DNA from: Chitinophaga sp. Ak27 | GTDB taxonomy: Bacteria; Bacteroidota; Bacteroidia; Chitinophagales; Chitinophagaceae | Length of the DNA: 64,000 nt | Direction: 5' to 3' | Assembly: GCF_012726295.1 (NCBI RefSeq) | Contig: NZ_JABAOB010000005.1 | Span: 124,001-188,000 of the forward strand | In this document: piece by piece, positions 42,851 to 51,894 of the stretch | Numbering within the stretch: the stretch's first letter is position 1 | Layout of the letters: every line of letters starts with the position of its first letter | The notes under the pieces: generated by a model | What the model was told of the DNA's origin: nothing | The model's input: only the letters and a program-made list of their open reading frames with translations | Databases searched by the model: none | Program-made: the position numbers and the translations under genes

Positions 42851-43170
42851 ATAAAATCTGGTAAAAGCTTTCCTGGCAAGATGCATTTATTCAATGGTGT
42901 TTGATATACATGCAAGTCATTTATGGCTTTACATACTTTTTGCCAGCAAAGCTCTTCCCATGGTCAAATCTAAGGAAGCTTATTGGAAGTGCAAATAGAT
43001 ATCTGCTTATCGTGTTACAAAGAAACACCTATATTTTATCTTCGATTTGTCGAATCGGGAAAACTAATGATCGAAAAGGGAAAATGAAGCCATAACCACC
43101 ACCAAAGCGGACTTCATTCAGAAAGGCATCTCCGGAAAACAATAAAGTAAATTCAGGCAATCACTGCCGG

Positions 43171-44094
43171 TTAGCGCAGCAATAATTCACACGGCTTTAA
43201 TCCCGTATGCTTTTTAAATGCAGTGGAGAAGTGAGAGATACAGGAATATCCCATCAGCATGGCTACTTCAGAAACAGACATTCCTTTTTCATACAGCAGT
43301 CCTTTGGCCTTTTCCATCCTTTCCTTCTGGAAATAATCATAAATGGTAGTGCCATACATGGCTTTAAAACCTTTCTTCAGGTAACACTCATTCATGGCTA
43401 CCCTGCGGGCCAGGTCGCGGATGGTAATAGGAGAATCCAGCTGTTCCAGTAAAATACCCCGGGCATTTTCTATTTTTTCGCGGTCTTCCAGTTGAGTCAG
43501 GAAGCGGCAACCATAGCGCTCATCGGTATCATTTTCGATAAACTGGTCAGAACTGTATAGTAACAGGTCCAATGCACGGCTCTGAAGGAATATGTTTTTG
43601 AGCATACCTTCATAATCATGATGTACCATCGTTTCCAATACCGACTTGGATTTAGTACAGGGCTGGATGGTTTTCACAAAAGGCTTGCGGGATTGATTTT
43701 CAAATAGGGAGGAGGTAGTAGTTCCCTTCTGTAAAGATTGAATGAAAGCAGGTTGAAACCGAACCGAAATCAGGTCTACCGAAGGTACCCGGTCTACGCA
43801 GGCTTCTTTTTTACCTTCAGAACAAAGCTGATCGGTACAGGAAGGATTTTTACAGTATTTGCTGCCTGCAACACAGTACCGCAGCTCAATGGCGGCAGAT
43901 TGCCCCCTTTTGGCTGGCTGGTAAATTACCATAGCCACATCTTCAACAGGCAACGGTTTGTCATATATAAAACGCTGCAATGTAAAATCCAGACAATCAG
44001 GCACTGACACATTATCCTGTTCGGCCAATTGTAACTGGTCGCTCATGGCGGGCTGCGGAATAGCTAATGACAATATTTCCTGTATTTCTTTCAC
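43171..44094 (-). CDS. AraC family regulator with Cys-rich N-terminal domain
   Basis: 307 residues. The C-terminal DNA-binding part has both HTH motifs (ITIRDLARRVAMNECYLKKG and MSVSEVAMLMGYSCISHFSTAF). The N-terminal domain holds a cysteine cluster, C74, C81, C86, C91 and C99, with spacing C-x6-C-x4-C-x4-C-x7-C. That density suggests metal or iron-sulfur binding, or thiol redox sensing. The target is unknown; the divergent AsmA-like gene starts 177 bases away. Confidence 0.88.
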   Translation of the reverse strand: MKEIQEILSLAIPQPAMSDQLQLAEQDNVSVPDCLDFTLQRFIYDKPLPVEDVAMVIYQPAKRGQSAAIELRYCVAGSKYCKNPSCTDQLCSEGKKEACVDRVPSVDLISVRFQPAFIQSLQKGTTTSSLFENQSRKPFVKTIQPCTKSKSVLETMVHHDYEGMLKNIFLQSRALDLLLYSSDQFIENDTDERYGCRFLTQLEDREKIENARGILLEQLDSPITIRDLARRVAMNECYLKKGFKAMYGTTIYDYFQKERMEKAKGLLYEKGMSVSEVAMLMGYSCISHFSTAFKKHTGLKPCELLLR

Positions 44095-44270
44095 TTTACC
44101 TGTTTTTTAATGCCAAGCTGTTATACGAAGTCACAAATTTAGGGATTCATTTTTTAAAGAAACAGGGTTTGACAATCCCCTTACAAAACGACAAAGCGGC
44201 AGTCGGGCACTTTTCGCCAGGAAAGTTATCTGGCAGCGCTTCTGGTATAAATTTCGTTTATGCCTGACCG

Positions 44271-45950
44271 ATGGGCACCGGACGACTTAATATATTGAAA
44301 GCGGCCAAAATAGTGCTGGCCATATGTGGGGTACTTGCCTTAGTGGCCGTAGGTGTTGGCTGGTATCTTAATCAACACTGGAAAAAGCTATTGGAAAAAG
44401 AACTGCCGGCATATGTAGCCAGTATGTCTGACAGTCTCTATATAGTAAAATTCCAACACCTGTCACTCGATGTACTTTCCGGTAACCTCACCCTTGAAAA
44501 GGTGAGCATGGTAGCGGATACACAGGTATACCAGCGACTGTTGGCCCGGCACCAGGCGCCGGTAAATGTGTATACTGTCAGTGCAGATAAATTACAACTG
44601 GAGTATTTCAAAACATGGCGCTACTTCCTGGCTGGTAAGCTCAATGCAGCCGCAGTGAACGTTATCAACCCCGACATTACACTGGAACAAAATCTTACTG
44701 TAAAGGATAGTACTCAACCCAAAACCGCGTGGCAGCAGCTATCACCGGAAATTAAGTCCGTGTTCATAGGCAAGCTGCGGTTGGACAGCACTCATTTCAA
44801 GTATGTTTTTATCCGTCAGGACTCCTCCCGGGTGGTCCATGAATTTGAACACTTAAGCCTTCAGGTCAATGATTTACTGATAGACTCTCTCGCCATGATT
44901 GATCCTTCCCGCTACCTCTATGCCCGTAATTATGAAATTGGCATGAAGGATTACTCCTGCAATACGCCTGATAGTCTTTACCGGATTAATATAAATGGTA
45001 TCCGGTACGATGCCGCCATGCGCACCCTTTATATAGAGCGGGCAGCACTCATTCCGCGATATGACAGCAACGTTTTTCAGCAGAAAACAGGCGTGCAACA
45101 GGATCGGTATGAAGTACTGCTGACCGGAATCCGTGTTGACAGGCTACATCCGCAACTATTGCTACAGGAGCAGCAGATATGGGCAGCGTACATCGATATC
45201 AGTGGCGGTAGCATACAGATATACAGGGACCGGCAGCAGCCGATGCCTTCCGGTAACAAACTGGGGAAATATCCACAACAGTTGTTACAACGGTTCAGGG
45301 TCCCGGTGTATGTAGATACAGTTACCATTGATAATATGCAATTGAGTTATACTGAATTAAGCAATGAAACTCATCAAACGGGGAGCATCTACTTTAATCA
45401 TATACATGGCCAGTTTGGTAACATTACCAATATAGACAGCATAGTGGCGGAAAACCGGCAGATGACAGCCAATTTCGATGCGGTATTTATGAACAGTGGC
45501 AAATTGACGGCCCGGTTCAACTTCGACCTGAGCGACCCGTCGGGTAAATTCGCCGTTGCCGGCCAGCTAAAGAATATGAATGGGAAAGAACTAAATGTGG
45601 CGAGCAAGCCGCTGGGAATGATTGAAATCAAATCCTGCGATATCAATGATCTGACCTTTAATATCAGGGGAGACGAGCGGAGGGCAGAGGGGTTTGTAAA
45701 ACTGCTGTATCAAAACCTGAAAATAGCCGTATTAACCCAGGATCCGGGCAGTAGGGAGCTCAAACGCAAAGGATTAGCCAGCCTGATAGCTAACATTATG
45801 ATTATCAATGACAGTAACCCCTTAAAGGGAGAGCCCGTCCGTACAGTTACCGTACATCAGGCCCGGGATACCGGGAAATCGTTTTTTAACCTGGTGTGGA
45901 AAACTTTATTTAAAGGGGTAAAAGACATTGCTGGTGCAGGAAATCTATAG
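44271..45950 (+). CDS. AsmA/DUF748-like membrane-anchored protein
   Basis: 559 residues. One N-terminal membrane helix (about 12-32) is followed by a large periplasmic beta-rich region with repeated patterns such as FQHLSLDVLSGNLTLEKVSM, IGKLRLDSTHFKYV and VDTVTIDNMQLSYTE. This is the look of AsmA/TamB-like or DUF748 proteins, which are thought to move or organise lipids between membranes. Family assignment is by pattern, not by a diagnostic motif. It ends 123 bases before gyrB, which has its own promoter. Confidence 0.7.
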   Translation: MGTGRLNILKAAKIVLAICGVLALVAVGVGWYLNQHWKKLLEKELPAYVASMSDSLYIVKFQHLSLDVLSGNLTLEKVSMVADTQVYQRLLARHQAPVNVYTVSADKLQLEYFKTWRYFLAGKLNAAAVNVINPDITLEQNLTVKDSTQPKTAWQQLSPEIKSVFIGKLRLDSTHFKYVFIRQDSSRVVHEFEHLSLQVNDLLIDSLAMIDPSRYLYARNYEIGMKDYSCNTPDSLYRININGIRYDAAMRTLYIERAALIPRYDSNVFQQKTGVQQDRYEVLLTGIRVDRLHPQLLLQEQQIWAAYIDISGGSIQIYRDRQQPMPSGNKLGKYPQQLLQRFRVPVYVDTVTIDNMQLSYTELSNETHQTGSIYFNHIHGQFGNITNIDSIVAENRQMTANFDAVFMNSGKLTARFNFDLSDPSGKFAVAGQLKNMNGKELNVASKPLGMIEIKSCDINDLTFNIRGDERRAEGFVKLLYQNLKIAVLTQDPGSRELKRKGLASLIANIMIINDSNPLKGEPVRTVTVHQARDTGKSFFNLVWKTLFKGVKDIAGAGNL

Positions 45951-45993
45951 TGGAAAAATTGATGGGTCCTCCCTTGTTAAAAACAGCCATTCT

Positions 45994-46027
45994 TTTGTGG
46001 AAATAAGCCTTATTTTCCGTATTTTTG
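45994..46027 (+). promoter_or_regulatory. Promoter of gyrB
   Basis: TTTG at 45994-45997 and TATTTTTG at 46020-46027 are 22 bases apart, a full Bacteroidetes -33/-7 pair, 46 bases before the ATG. Confidence 0.7.
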
Positions 46028-46073
46028 CATGATTGTCTACCATTTTTATTTCTAATAGATTTTACACCAACAT

Positions 46074-48056
46074 ATGAGCGAAGAATTAGTGCAAGCACCC
46101 AGCCCCAGCAGCAACGGATATGATGCGGGGAGTATACAGATATTGGAAGGTCTGGAAGCCGTACGTAAGCGTCCAGCCATGTATATCGGCGATATTGGCA
46201 TCAAGGGGCTTCACCACCTGGTTTACGAGGTGGTAGACAACTCCATTGACGAGGCCCTGGCCGGATATTGTAAGAATATTGAAGTTACCATCCTGGAAGA
46301 CAACTCTATCCGGGTAAAGGATGATGGTCGTGGTATTCCTACGGGTATTATCCCTAAGGAAGGCCGCTCAGCACTGGAGGTGGTAATGACGGTATTGCAC
46401 GCCGGTGGTAAATTTGATAAAAACACTTACAAGGTTTCCGGAGGTTTGCATGGTGTGGGTGTGAGTTGCGTAAACGCGCTGAGTGAAGTGCTGAATGTAA
46501 CCGTAGAACGTGAAGGAAAGATATTTCAACAGGAATACCATCGTGGGATTCCTCAATATGCTGTAAGAGAAATCGGCGACAGTGAAGCTACCGGTACCAC
46601 TACTCATTTTAAACCGGATGGTGAAATCTTCAAGGATACTACCTATAACCGTGAGATACTGGCCGGTCGTTTACGGGAATTATCCTACCTGAACCGCAAA
46701 ATCAAGATTACCTTATCTGATGAGCGGGAAAAAGATGAAGCAGGCAATATTTTCTCTGAAACCTTCTATAGCGAAGGTGGTATCAAGGAGTTTATCCAGA
46801 TGCTGGATAAAAATGGCCGTCGTAACCCGCTGTTGCCGGCTCCTATCTATGTGGAAGCACATGATGCAGCCTCCAACGTATCTGTAGAAGTAGCTATGGT
46901 ATACAATGATGCCTTCAGCGAAAACATCTTCTCCTATGTAAATAATATCAACACCATTGAAGGAGGTACACATGTGGCTGGTTTCCGCCGTGCCATTACA
47001 CGTGTATTCAAATCCTATGGTGATAAGAATAAGTTATTTGAGAAATCGAAGGTAGAAGTTACCGGAGATGACTTCCGCGAAGGACTGAGTGCGATTATCA
47101 GCGTAAAAGTGCCTGAGCCGCAGTTCGAGGGGCAAACCAAGACCAAACTGGGCAACTCTGACGTAATGGGGGTAGTAGATAGCTCCGTTGCCGCCGTATT
47201 GGATGCCTTCCTGGAAGAAAACCCTAGGGAAGCCAAAACGGTGATTAACAAGGTAGTATTAGCCGCCCAGGCTCGTGAGGCTGCCCGTAAAGCCCGTCAG
47301 CTGGTGCAGCGTAAAAGCGTGATGACCGGAAGCGGTTTACCAGGTAAGCTGGCCGACTGCTCTGATAACGACCCTACCAAATGTGAACTATACCTGGTGG
47401 AAGGGGATTCCGCGGGTGGTACAGCCAAACAAGGCCGTAACCGTAACTTCCAGGCTATCTTGCCGCTGCGTGGTAAAATCCTGAACGTAGAAAAAGCCAT
47501 GGAGCATAAGATCTACGAAGACAATGAGATCAAGAACATCTTCACTGCCCTGGGCGTAACCATCGGTACAGAAGAAGACGATAAAGCACTAAACCTCTCC
47601 AAGCTGCGCTATCATAAGCTCATCATCATGACGGATGCCGACGTGGATGGTAGTCACATTGCTACGCTGATCCTGACCTTCGTTTTCCGTTACATGAAAG
47701 CCATGGTAGAACAGGGTTATGTATACATTGCACAACCGCCGCTGTATCTCGTAAAGAAAGGGAAAGAGCAGATATATGCCTGGACAGAAGAACAGCGTAA
47801 AGAGGCCACTGTTAAACTGGCTGCCGGCGGTAAAGAAGATAATGTAAACGTTCAGCGTTATAAAGGTTTGGGAGAGATGAACGCAGAGCAGCTGTGGGAT
47901 ACCACCATGAACCCTGAGTTTCGTACCCTGAAACAGGTAACTATTGAAAGCGCTGCAGAAGCAGACCGCGTATTCAGTATGCTGATGGGAGATGAAGTGC
48001 CTCCGCGCAGAGCGTTTATTGAATCGCATGCGAAGTATGCGAAAATCGATGCATAA
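46074..48056 (+). CDS. gyrB: DNA gyrase subunit B
   Basis: 660 residues. The GHKL ATPase has EVVDNSIDEALAGY, DDGRGIPTG and GGLHGVGVSCVNALS. The TOPRIM domain has VEGDSAGGTAKQGRNRNFQ and the metal site TDADVDGSHIATL. The C-terminal YKGLGEMNAEQLWDTTM completes the GyrA contact. It introduces negative supercoils with GyrA, which is not in the window. GyrB and topoisomerase IV ParE are hard to separate by eye, but the EGDSAGG-KQGRNR form and the C-terminal end favour GyrB. Arg codons are mostly CGT, fitting high expression. Confidence 0.95.
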   Translation: MSEELVQAPSPSSNGYDAGSIQILEGLEAVRKRPAMYIGDIGIKGLHHLVYEVVDNSIDEALAGYCKNIEVTILEDNSIRVKDDGRGIPTGIIPKEGRSALEVVMTVLHAGGKFDKNTYKVSGGLHGVGVSCVNALSEVLNVTVEREGKIFQQEYHRGIPQYAVREIGDSEATGTTTHFKPDGEIFKDTTYNREILAGRLRELSYLNRKIKITLSDEREKDEAGNIFSETFYSEGGIKEFIQMLDKNGRRNPLLPAPIYVEAHDAASNVSVEVAMVYNDAFSENIFSYVNNINTIEGGTHVAGFRRAITRVFKSYGDKNKLFEKSKVEVTGDDFREGLSAIISVKVPEPQFEGQTKTKLGNSDVMGVVDSSVAAVLDAFLEENPREAKTVINKVVLAAQAREAARKARQLVQRKSVMTGSGLPGKLADCSDNDPTKCELYLVEGDSAGGTAKQGRNRNFQAILPLRGKILNVEKAMEHKIYEDNEIKNIFTALGVTIGTEEDDKALNLSKLRYHKLIIMTDADVDGSHIATLILTFVFRYMKAMVEQGYVYIAQPPLYLVKKGKEQIYAWTEEQRKEATVKLAAGGKEDNVNVQRYKGLGEMNAEQLWDTTMNPEFRTLKQVTIESAAEADRVFSMLMGDEVPPRRAFIESHAKYAKIDA

Positions 48057-48080
48057 TTACGTATATACGTTAATGTTATA

Positions 48081-48119
48081 AATAAAAAACCTTCCGTCAA
48101 CAGCGGAAGGTTTTTTATT
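48081..48119 (+). terminator. Terminator of gyrB, bidirectional
   Basis: AATAAAAAACCTTCCG pairs perfectly with its complement (16 bp) across a 7-base loop, with a T6 run. It lies between convergent genes. Confidence 0.92.
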
Positions 48120-48179
48120 TATCTCTTAGAAAAATGAAAATGTTTTTTATGTTGCTGCTGCGGCACTGAAAAATTTTTC

Positions 48180-49400
48180 CTATCCTTCTTTCGTCAAAAT
48201 ATAATTCGCTAAAAACTGGTAACCGAATACGCCTATCAGCATAACGGTCACGAATATATTAAAAGCTTCTTTGGTCACGAACGCGTAGGCTATACCAGCC
48301 ACTGCTATAGCGGCAAGTCCAAGGGTATACCATTTTACAATGCGGCGGTTCTTTGGGCTCTGTGGCATGTAAATACCTGCTGCTGGCAAGAGCATTACAC
48401 CTGTACAAAGGCATAGCGCCAGCAGACCTGGCAAATTAGTGATCCAAAAGGCCCCGGCAGCAAGCAATGCTATAGCGAGGAGTATGCCTACAATAGTGGA
48501 TACTTGTGTTTGTTCCGGGCTGAGGGCATATCTTCCGTATGGATTAAGGCGGAGAAACAGGTTACTAACCGGGGTAATAAGCCAGGTAGAAATGGCCAGC
48601 AACGCCAGGAGTACATATACAGGGAAGAACACCCTGCTGGCAATTTGCGTCAGGATAAAAAGGGCGGCGATGATCATCCATTGCGTACGGGCTTTTTGTC
48701 GCCCCATAAAGAATGCATAATTGAGGAACTGCCGGTACAGCCAGTACCTGGCTTTCATAGCCTGTACCATACCATTACGCGCCCAATCGTTGTTGGGATC
48801 TATCTTCAGTGATTCCCTGAAATGTTCCAGTGCTTTACGGTGATTGCCGGCTTCCAACCATTTCCAGCCAAGGTTGGCGTGTGTGTAGGCATTTTCCGGG
48901 TTGTGCTCCAGTGCTTCATGCAAATTGGAGAAGGCTTCTTCCTTTTTACCCAGGCTAAACAGGGCGTGAGAGCGGAGGTTGAGGCAGGCTTCATTTTCCG
49001 GATTCACGGCAAGCCCTTCTTCCGCCTTTTGTAGTGCAGCTTCGTAGTCTTTTTTCGACAGCAGGATCTGGCTCCAGATAGCAAAATAATCTGCATGATG
49101 CGGGTTGATGGCGACTGCACCACTGATGGCCCTGATAGCTTCATTATATTGATTTTTCATCAGGGCTATCCTTGCCAGCAGGTACAGGAAACGTTCATCA
49201 TAAGGCGCAAAGCTGAGGGTATTGCTGGCTACCTGTGCGGCTTCTGTATCATTTCCTGTTTCCAGGTAACATACCGCCAGGAGGAAAAGTGCATCTGTAT
49301 CATGAGCATTGGTACTGAGGTGTTGGCGAAGGGCGGTAAAGGCATCTTCGAAGCGGCCCTGCTGAACCAAAATCTGAGCGCGCTGAATTAATACAGCCAT
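48180..49400 (-). CDS. TPR protein with C-terminal membrane domain
   Basis: 406 residues. Residues 1-225 form at least six TPR units (ILVQQGRFEDAFTALRQHL, YNEAIRAISGAVAINPHHAD, PENAYTHANLGWKWLEAGNH). The C-terminal 170 residues hold about six membrane helices. The TPR part should face the cytoplasm and bind a partner. It is the second gene of a pair with a TPR-AAA ATPase, 6 bases apart, and the two probably work together. Confidence 0.82.
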   Translation of the reverse strand: MAVLIQRAQILVQQGRFEDAFTALRQHLSTNAHDTDALFLLAVCYLETGNDTEAAQVASNTLSFAPYDERFLYLLARIALMKNQYNEAIRAISGAVAINPHHADYFAIWSQILLSKKDYEAALQKAEEGLAVNPENEACLNLRSHALFSLGKKEEAFSNLHEALEHNPENAYTHANLGWKWLEAGNHRKALEHFRESLKIDPNNDWARNGMVQAMKARYWLYRQFLNYAFFMGRQKARTQWMIIAALFILTQIASRVFFPVYVLLALLAISTWLITPVSNLFLRLNPYGRYALSPEQTQVSTIVGILLAIALLAAGAFWITNLPGLLALCLCTGVMLLPAAGIYMPQSPKNRRIVKWYTLGLAAIAVAGIAYAFVTKEAFNIFVTVMLIGVFGYQFLANYILTKEG

Positions 49401-49406
49401 AAAACG

Positions 49407-50735
49407 TTATTTCTTAATATCCAGGTATTTCAGTACATCATCATAAAGACCGGTTTCATTGGAATACAGCGCATAGTTACGAGCGGTATTAAACCATTCC
49501 TTGGTGGTAGGCTTGTGTATTTTAGCGGCTTTTAGTAATTCTTTCTGTGTGATAGGCTGTGGTACACCTTTCTGCAATGCTTCCAACAATTTTTCTTCGG
49601 TAGCTATATCTACAATCGCTTTGAGATCCGCTCCGGAGTAGCCGGCAGTGGCTTTGGCAATGGCAGAGTAGTCAATGTCGGCTACCGGTTTGTTTTTTAG
49701 TTGGAGTTTCAGAATTTCTTCCCGTCCACCTGTTTCCGGTGGCGCCACGAAAATAATTCTGTCGAAGCGGCCAGGACGGCGGAATGCCGGGTCGAGGCTC
49801 CAGGGGGCGTTGGTAGCGCCAATGATGAGTATATTTTCATTGCTGGCTGCGATGCCGTCCATTTCTGCCAGGAACTGGTTAATGATATGAGTAGCGCCTG
49901 TTTGGCGTAATGCCGACCGGTTGGCGCCCAGGGCATCTACCTCATCAAAAAATAACACACAGGGCTTACTTTGTCTTGCGAGTTCAAACAGGCTATGCAG
50001 GTTCTTTTCGCTGGTGCCTACCCACATGTCCAATACATCGTGTATGCCTACATTAATGAATTCAGCCTGTATTTGTCCGGCAGTAGCTTTAGCCAGGTAA
50101 GTTTTACCACAACCGGGAGGACCATATAATAAGATACCGCCTCCGGCTTTTTTGCCATAGGCTTTATAGAGATCCGGGAATTGCAGGGGCTTAATGATTT
50201 TCAGGTCTATTTCCTGTTTCTCTCTTTCCATACCACCTACATCAGAAAAGTTGATCTCAGGCTTTTCCAGCATAAACAGGTTCTCCACGTCTTCTTCCTC
50301 GTCTTCCTCTCCACTGAATGATGCGGGGGAAGGCTGGGCGACCCTGAAAAGGCTGTCCAGGGCTTCATCGCGAAAGCCGGGGTTTATTTCCAGCAGGTGT
50401 TGATATATTTCTTTCGCGGGCTGCATGGACTGCTCCTTCACGAGGATACGGCAGTGCAGCAGGAGCGCATCGAAATGATCCGGTTCCCGATGTTCCAACT
50501 GTTCCAATACTACAATAGCCGCTGAGTATTTTTGCTGGTGATAGAATGTCCGCGCTAATCCCAGTTGTGCGGCAGTATTAGACGATGATAACTCCAGCAC
50601 TTTTCTATATTGCTCTTCCGCTGCTGTATATTCATAATCCTGTAGCAGTACCTGTGCGAGGTGCATACGTAAAGGCACATTCTCCGGCGAAAACTGTACC
50701 GCCTCCTGCAATTGTTTAATTACTTCCGATGACAT
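49407..50735 (-). CDS. TPR-AAA ATPase, Vps4/katanin-like
   Basis: 442 residues from the ATG at 50735; an upstream ATG would add 15 residues. The N-terminal TPR domain spans about 1-125 and is followed by an acidic linker (EEDEEEDVE). The AAA domain has Walker A YGPPGCGKT (205-212), pore loop MWVG (237-240), Walker B VLFFDEVDAL, sensor 1 IIGATNAPW and arginine fingers FRRPGRFD. The W-V-G pore loop and the order are those of the meiotic clade that includes Vps4 and spastin. It may remodel or extract proteins with its membrane TPR partner; the target is unknown. Confidence 0.87.
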   Translation of the reverse strand: MSSEVIKQLQEAVQFSPENVPLRMHLAQVLLQDYEYTAAEEQYRKVLELSSSNTAAQLGLARTFYHQQKYSAAIVVLEQLEHREPDHFDALLLHCRILVKEQSMQPAKEIYQHLLEINPGFRDEALDSLFRVAQPSPASFSGEEDEEEDVENLFMLEKPEINFSDVGGMEREKQEIDLKIIKPLQFPDLYKAYGKKAGGGILLYGPPGCGKTYLAKATAGQIQAEFINVGIHDVLDMWVGTSEKNLHSLFELARQSKPCVLFFDEVDALGANRSALRQTGATHIINQFLAEMDGIAASNENILIIGATNAPWSLDPAFRRPGRFDRIIFVAPPETGGREEILKLQLKNKPVADIDYSAIAKATAGYSGADLKAIVDIATEEKLLEALQKGVPQPITQKELLKAAKIHKPTTKEWFNTARNYALYSNETGLYDDVLKYLDIKK

Positions 50736-51124
50736 GATGTGCTTTAATTGAAAGTTCAGTAACCCCGTAATAATACGCATTTCGGGTACAAAAAAATTGT
50801 TAATTATAGTATTTTCATTACTTCCCTGGCTTCCCGGCCGGGTTAAAAAGATCTCCTTCCGGCGTTTTCACCACTGCAATTGGTGCTACTGAAAAAAATA
50901 TCCAGCTACAACATGCAGATAACCAGATGACAGCACAATAGATTAACACCATATCCATATATAATTTATTTAATTCATTTTTTTTAACATATATTGCATT
51001 CACATTATCCCTATGCCAACAGTATTGACCAGTATCCTATGTTAATTTAAATTATCGCTGGCCGCTTAACCGGCGGCCGGCACTGGTTAAGTCTTGAAAG
51101 ACGGCATGCCGAAAAACTTACGTA
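50736..51124. other. Intergenic region, 389 bases, with one tiny frame
   Basis: It contains the leader of the AAA gene, a doubtful 46-codon frame (50818-50958, minus strand) and the promoter region of the lipoprotein gene. A short GC-rich inverted repeat (GGCCGC / GCGGCC) lies near 51059-51076. No other feature was recognised. Confidence 0.6.
50818..50958 (-). CDS. Possible small membrane protein
   Basis: 46 residues from ATG 50958, or 61 from a GTG at 51003. One hydrophobic helix (VLIYCAVIWLSACCSWIFF) is followed by a short polar tail TPEGDLFNPAGKPGK. No family, ribosome site or promoter was recognised, so this could be a chance frame. Confidence 0.3.
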   Translation of the reverse strand: MDMVLIYCAVIWLSACCSWIFFSVAPIAVVKTPEGDLFNPAGKPGK

Positions 51125-51583
51125 ATGCGTATAAAATTATTATTGGCAGCCACTATTGCCATCGTAGGACTGGGTCTGAGCGCTTGTAACAAGAAAACCG
51201 ACCTGGCACCCTCCAGCATTTTCACTTTTAAACTTGATACGATCAGTTATCACTCCAATTCTACTGAGGGATATTTGACAGACACCATTGAGGCTGGCAA
51301 AAAAACGCTGGTAGTAGACGGTGTTACCAATAATTTTGGTTACCATATGGAACTGATGGTTACTTTTCCCGATAGCATCCGGGTGGGTTCGTATGAGGCA
51401 GGAGCAGAAATGACGCTGATGGATATACAGCAGAAAGCAGTAGGTTATGTGAGCAAGACTATCAAAATAAATATAACGAGCATTAATAGTAAGCATGCGG
51501 AGGGCAACTTCTCCGGTGTATTAACAAATGGTGATATCGAAAAACCTTTAACGGACGGGACTTTTAAAGTCGAAATTTATTAA
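51125..51583 (+). CDS. Lipoprotein of unknown function
   Basis: 152 residues. The signal has lipobox LSAC (Cys21), followed by NKKTDLAPSS. The rest is beta-rich and about 130 residues long (IFTFKLDTISYHSN, YHMELMVTFPDSIRVGSYEAG, GNFSGVLTNG), which resembles small Bacteroidota surface lipoproteins of the DUF-type beta-sandwich. I recognise no named family. It is monocistronic and ends at a terminator. Confidence 0.8.
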   Translation: MRIKLLLAATIAIVGLGLSACNKKTDLAPSSIFTFKLDTISYHSNSTEGYLTDTIEAGKKTLVVDGVTNNFGYHMELMVTFPDSIRVGSYEAGAEMTLMDIQQKAVGYVSKTIKINITSINSKHAEGNFSGVLTNGDIEKPLTDGTFKVEIY

Positions 51584-51894
51584 GCATTATTTTTAGATGA
51601 GTTTAGCTGGCCCTGCCTTTTGAGGCGGGGCCTTATTCGTATATTCGTTAATGTTATATTAAATATGTTTATTGTTTACCCTCAGTTAACAAATAATTTA
51701 TACCCCCTTTTTTTCGCAGTGTTAACATTAAAGTTAAATTAGACTATAAAACTGATATTATTTTAACCATAAAACACAAAAATTGGCGTTTTTAAGCTTG
51801 CTTTATGCAGTCCTTAACAATTCCGTAATAATCTGTTAACATTCTGGTTGTTTTAGACTGTTTCCTTTGCACCTGTAAATACTTACCAGAGTTT
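51584..51894. other. Intergenic region before the Oar-like receptor, 311 bases
   Basis: After the terminator at 51609 the region is very AT-rich. TTTCCTTTGC at 51865-51874 resembles a -7 box with one mismatch and could drive the receptor gene. A direct repeat of the TTAAC type is scattered through it. No gene was recognised. Confidence 0.6.
51609..51632 (+). terminator. Terminator of the lipoprotein gene
   Basis: GGCCCTGCC pairs with GGCGGGGCC (one G-T) across TTTTGA, followed by TTATTCG. Confidence 0.85.

Larger units (their letters stand above)
42670..43170. other. Intergenic region with three hairpins, 501 bases
   Basis: The first 180 bases hold three hairpins, listed separately. From about 42851 to 43170 I see no gene; a 64-codon frame at 42901-43095 has no family features or start context. 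The AraC gene stops at 43171 from the other side. Confidence 0.65.

Noticed and set aside
42901..43095. 64-codon frame in the PepSY-AraC gap
   Set aside because: No signal, domain, start context or promoter; AT-rich chance frame.
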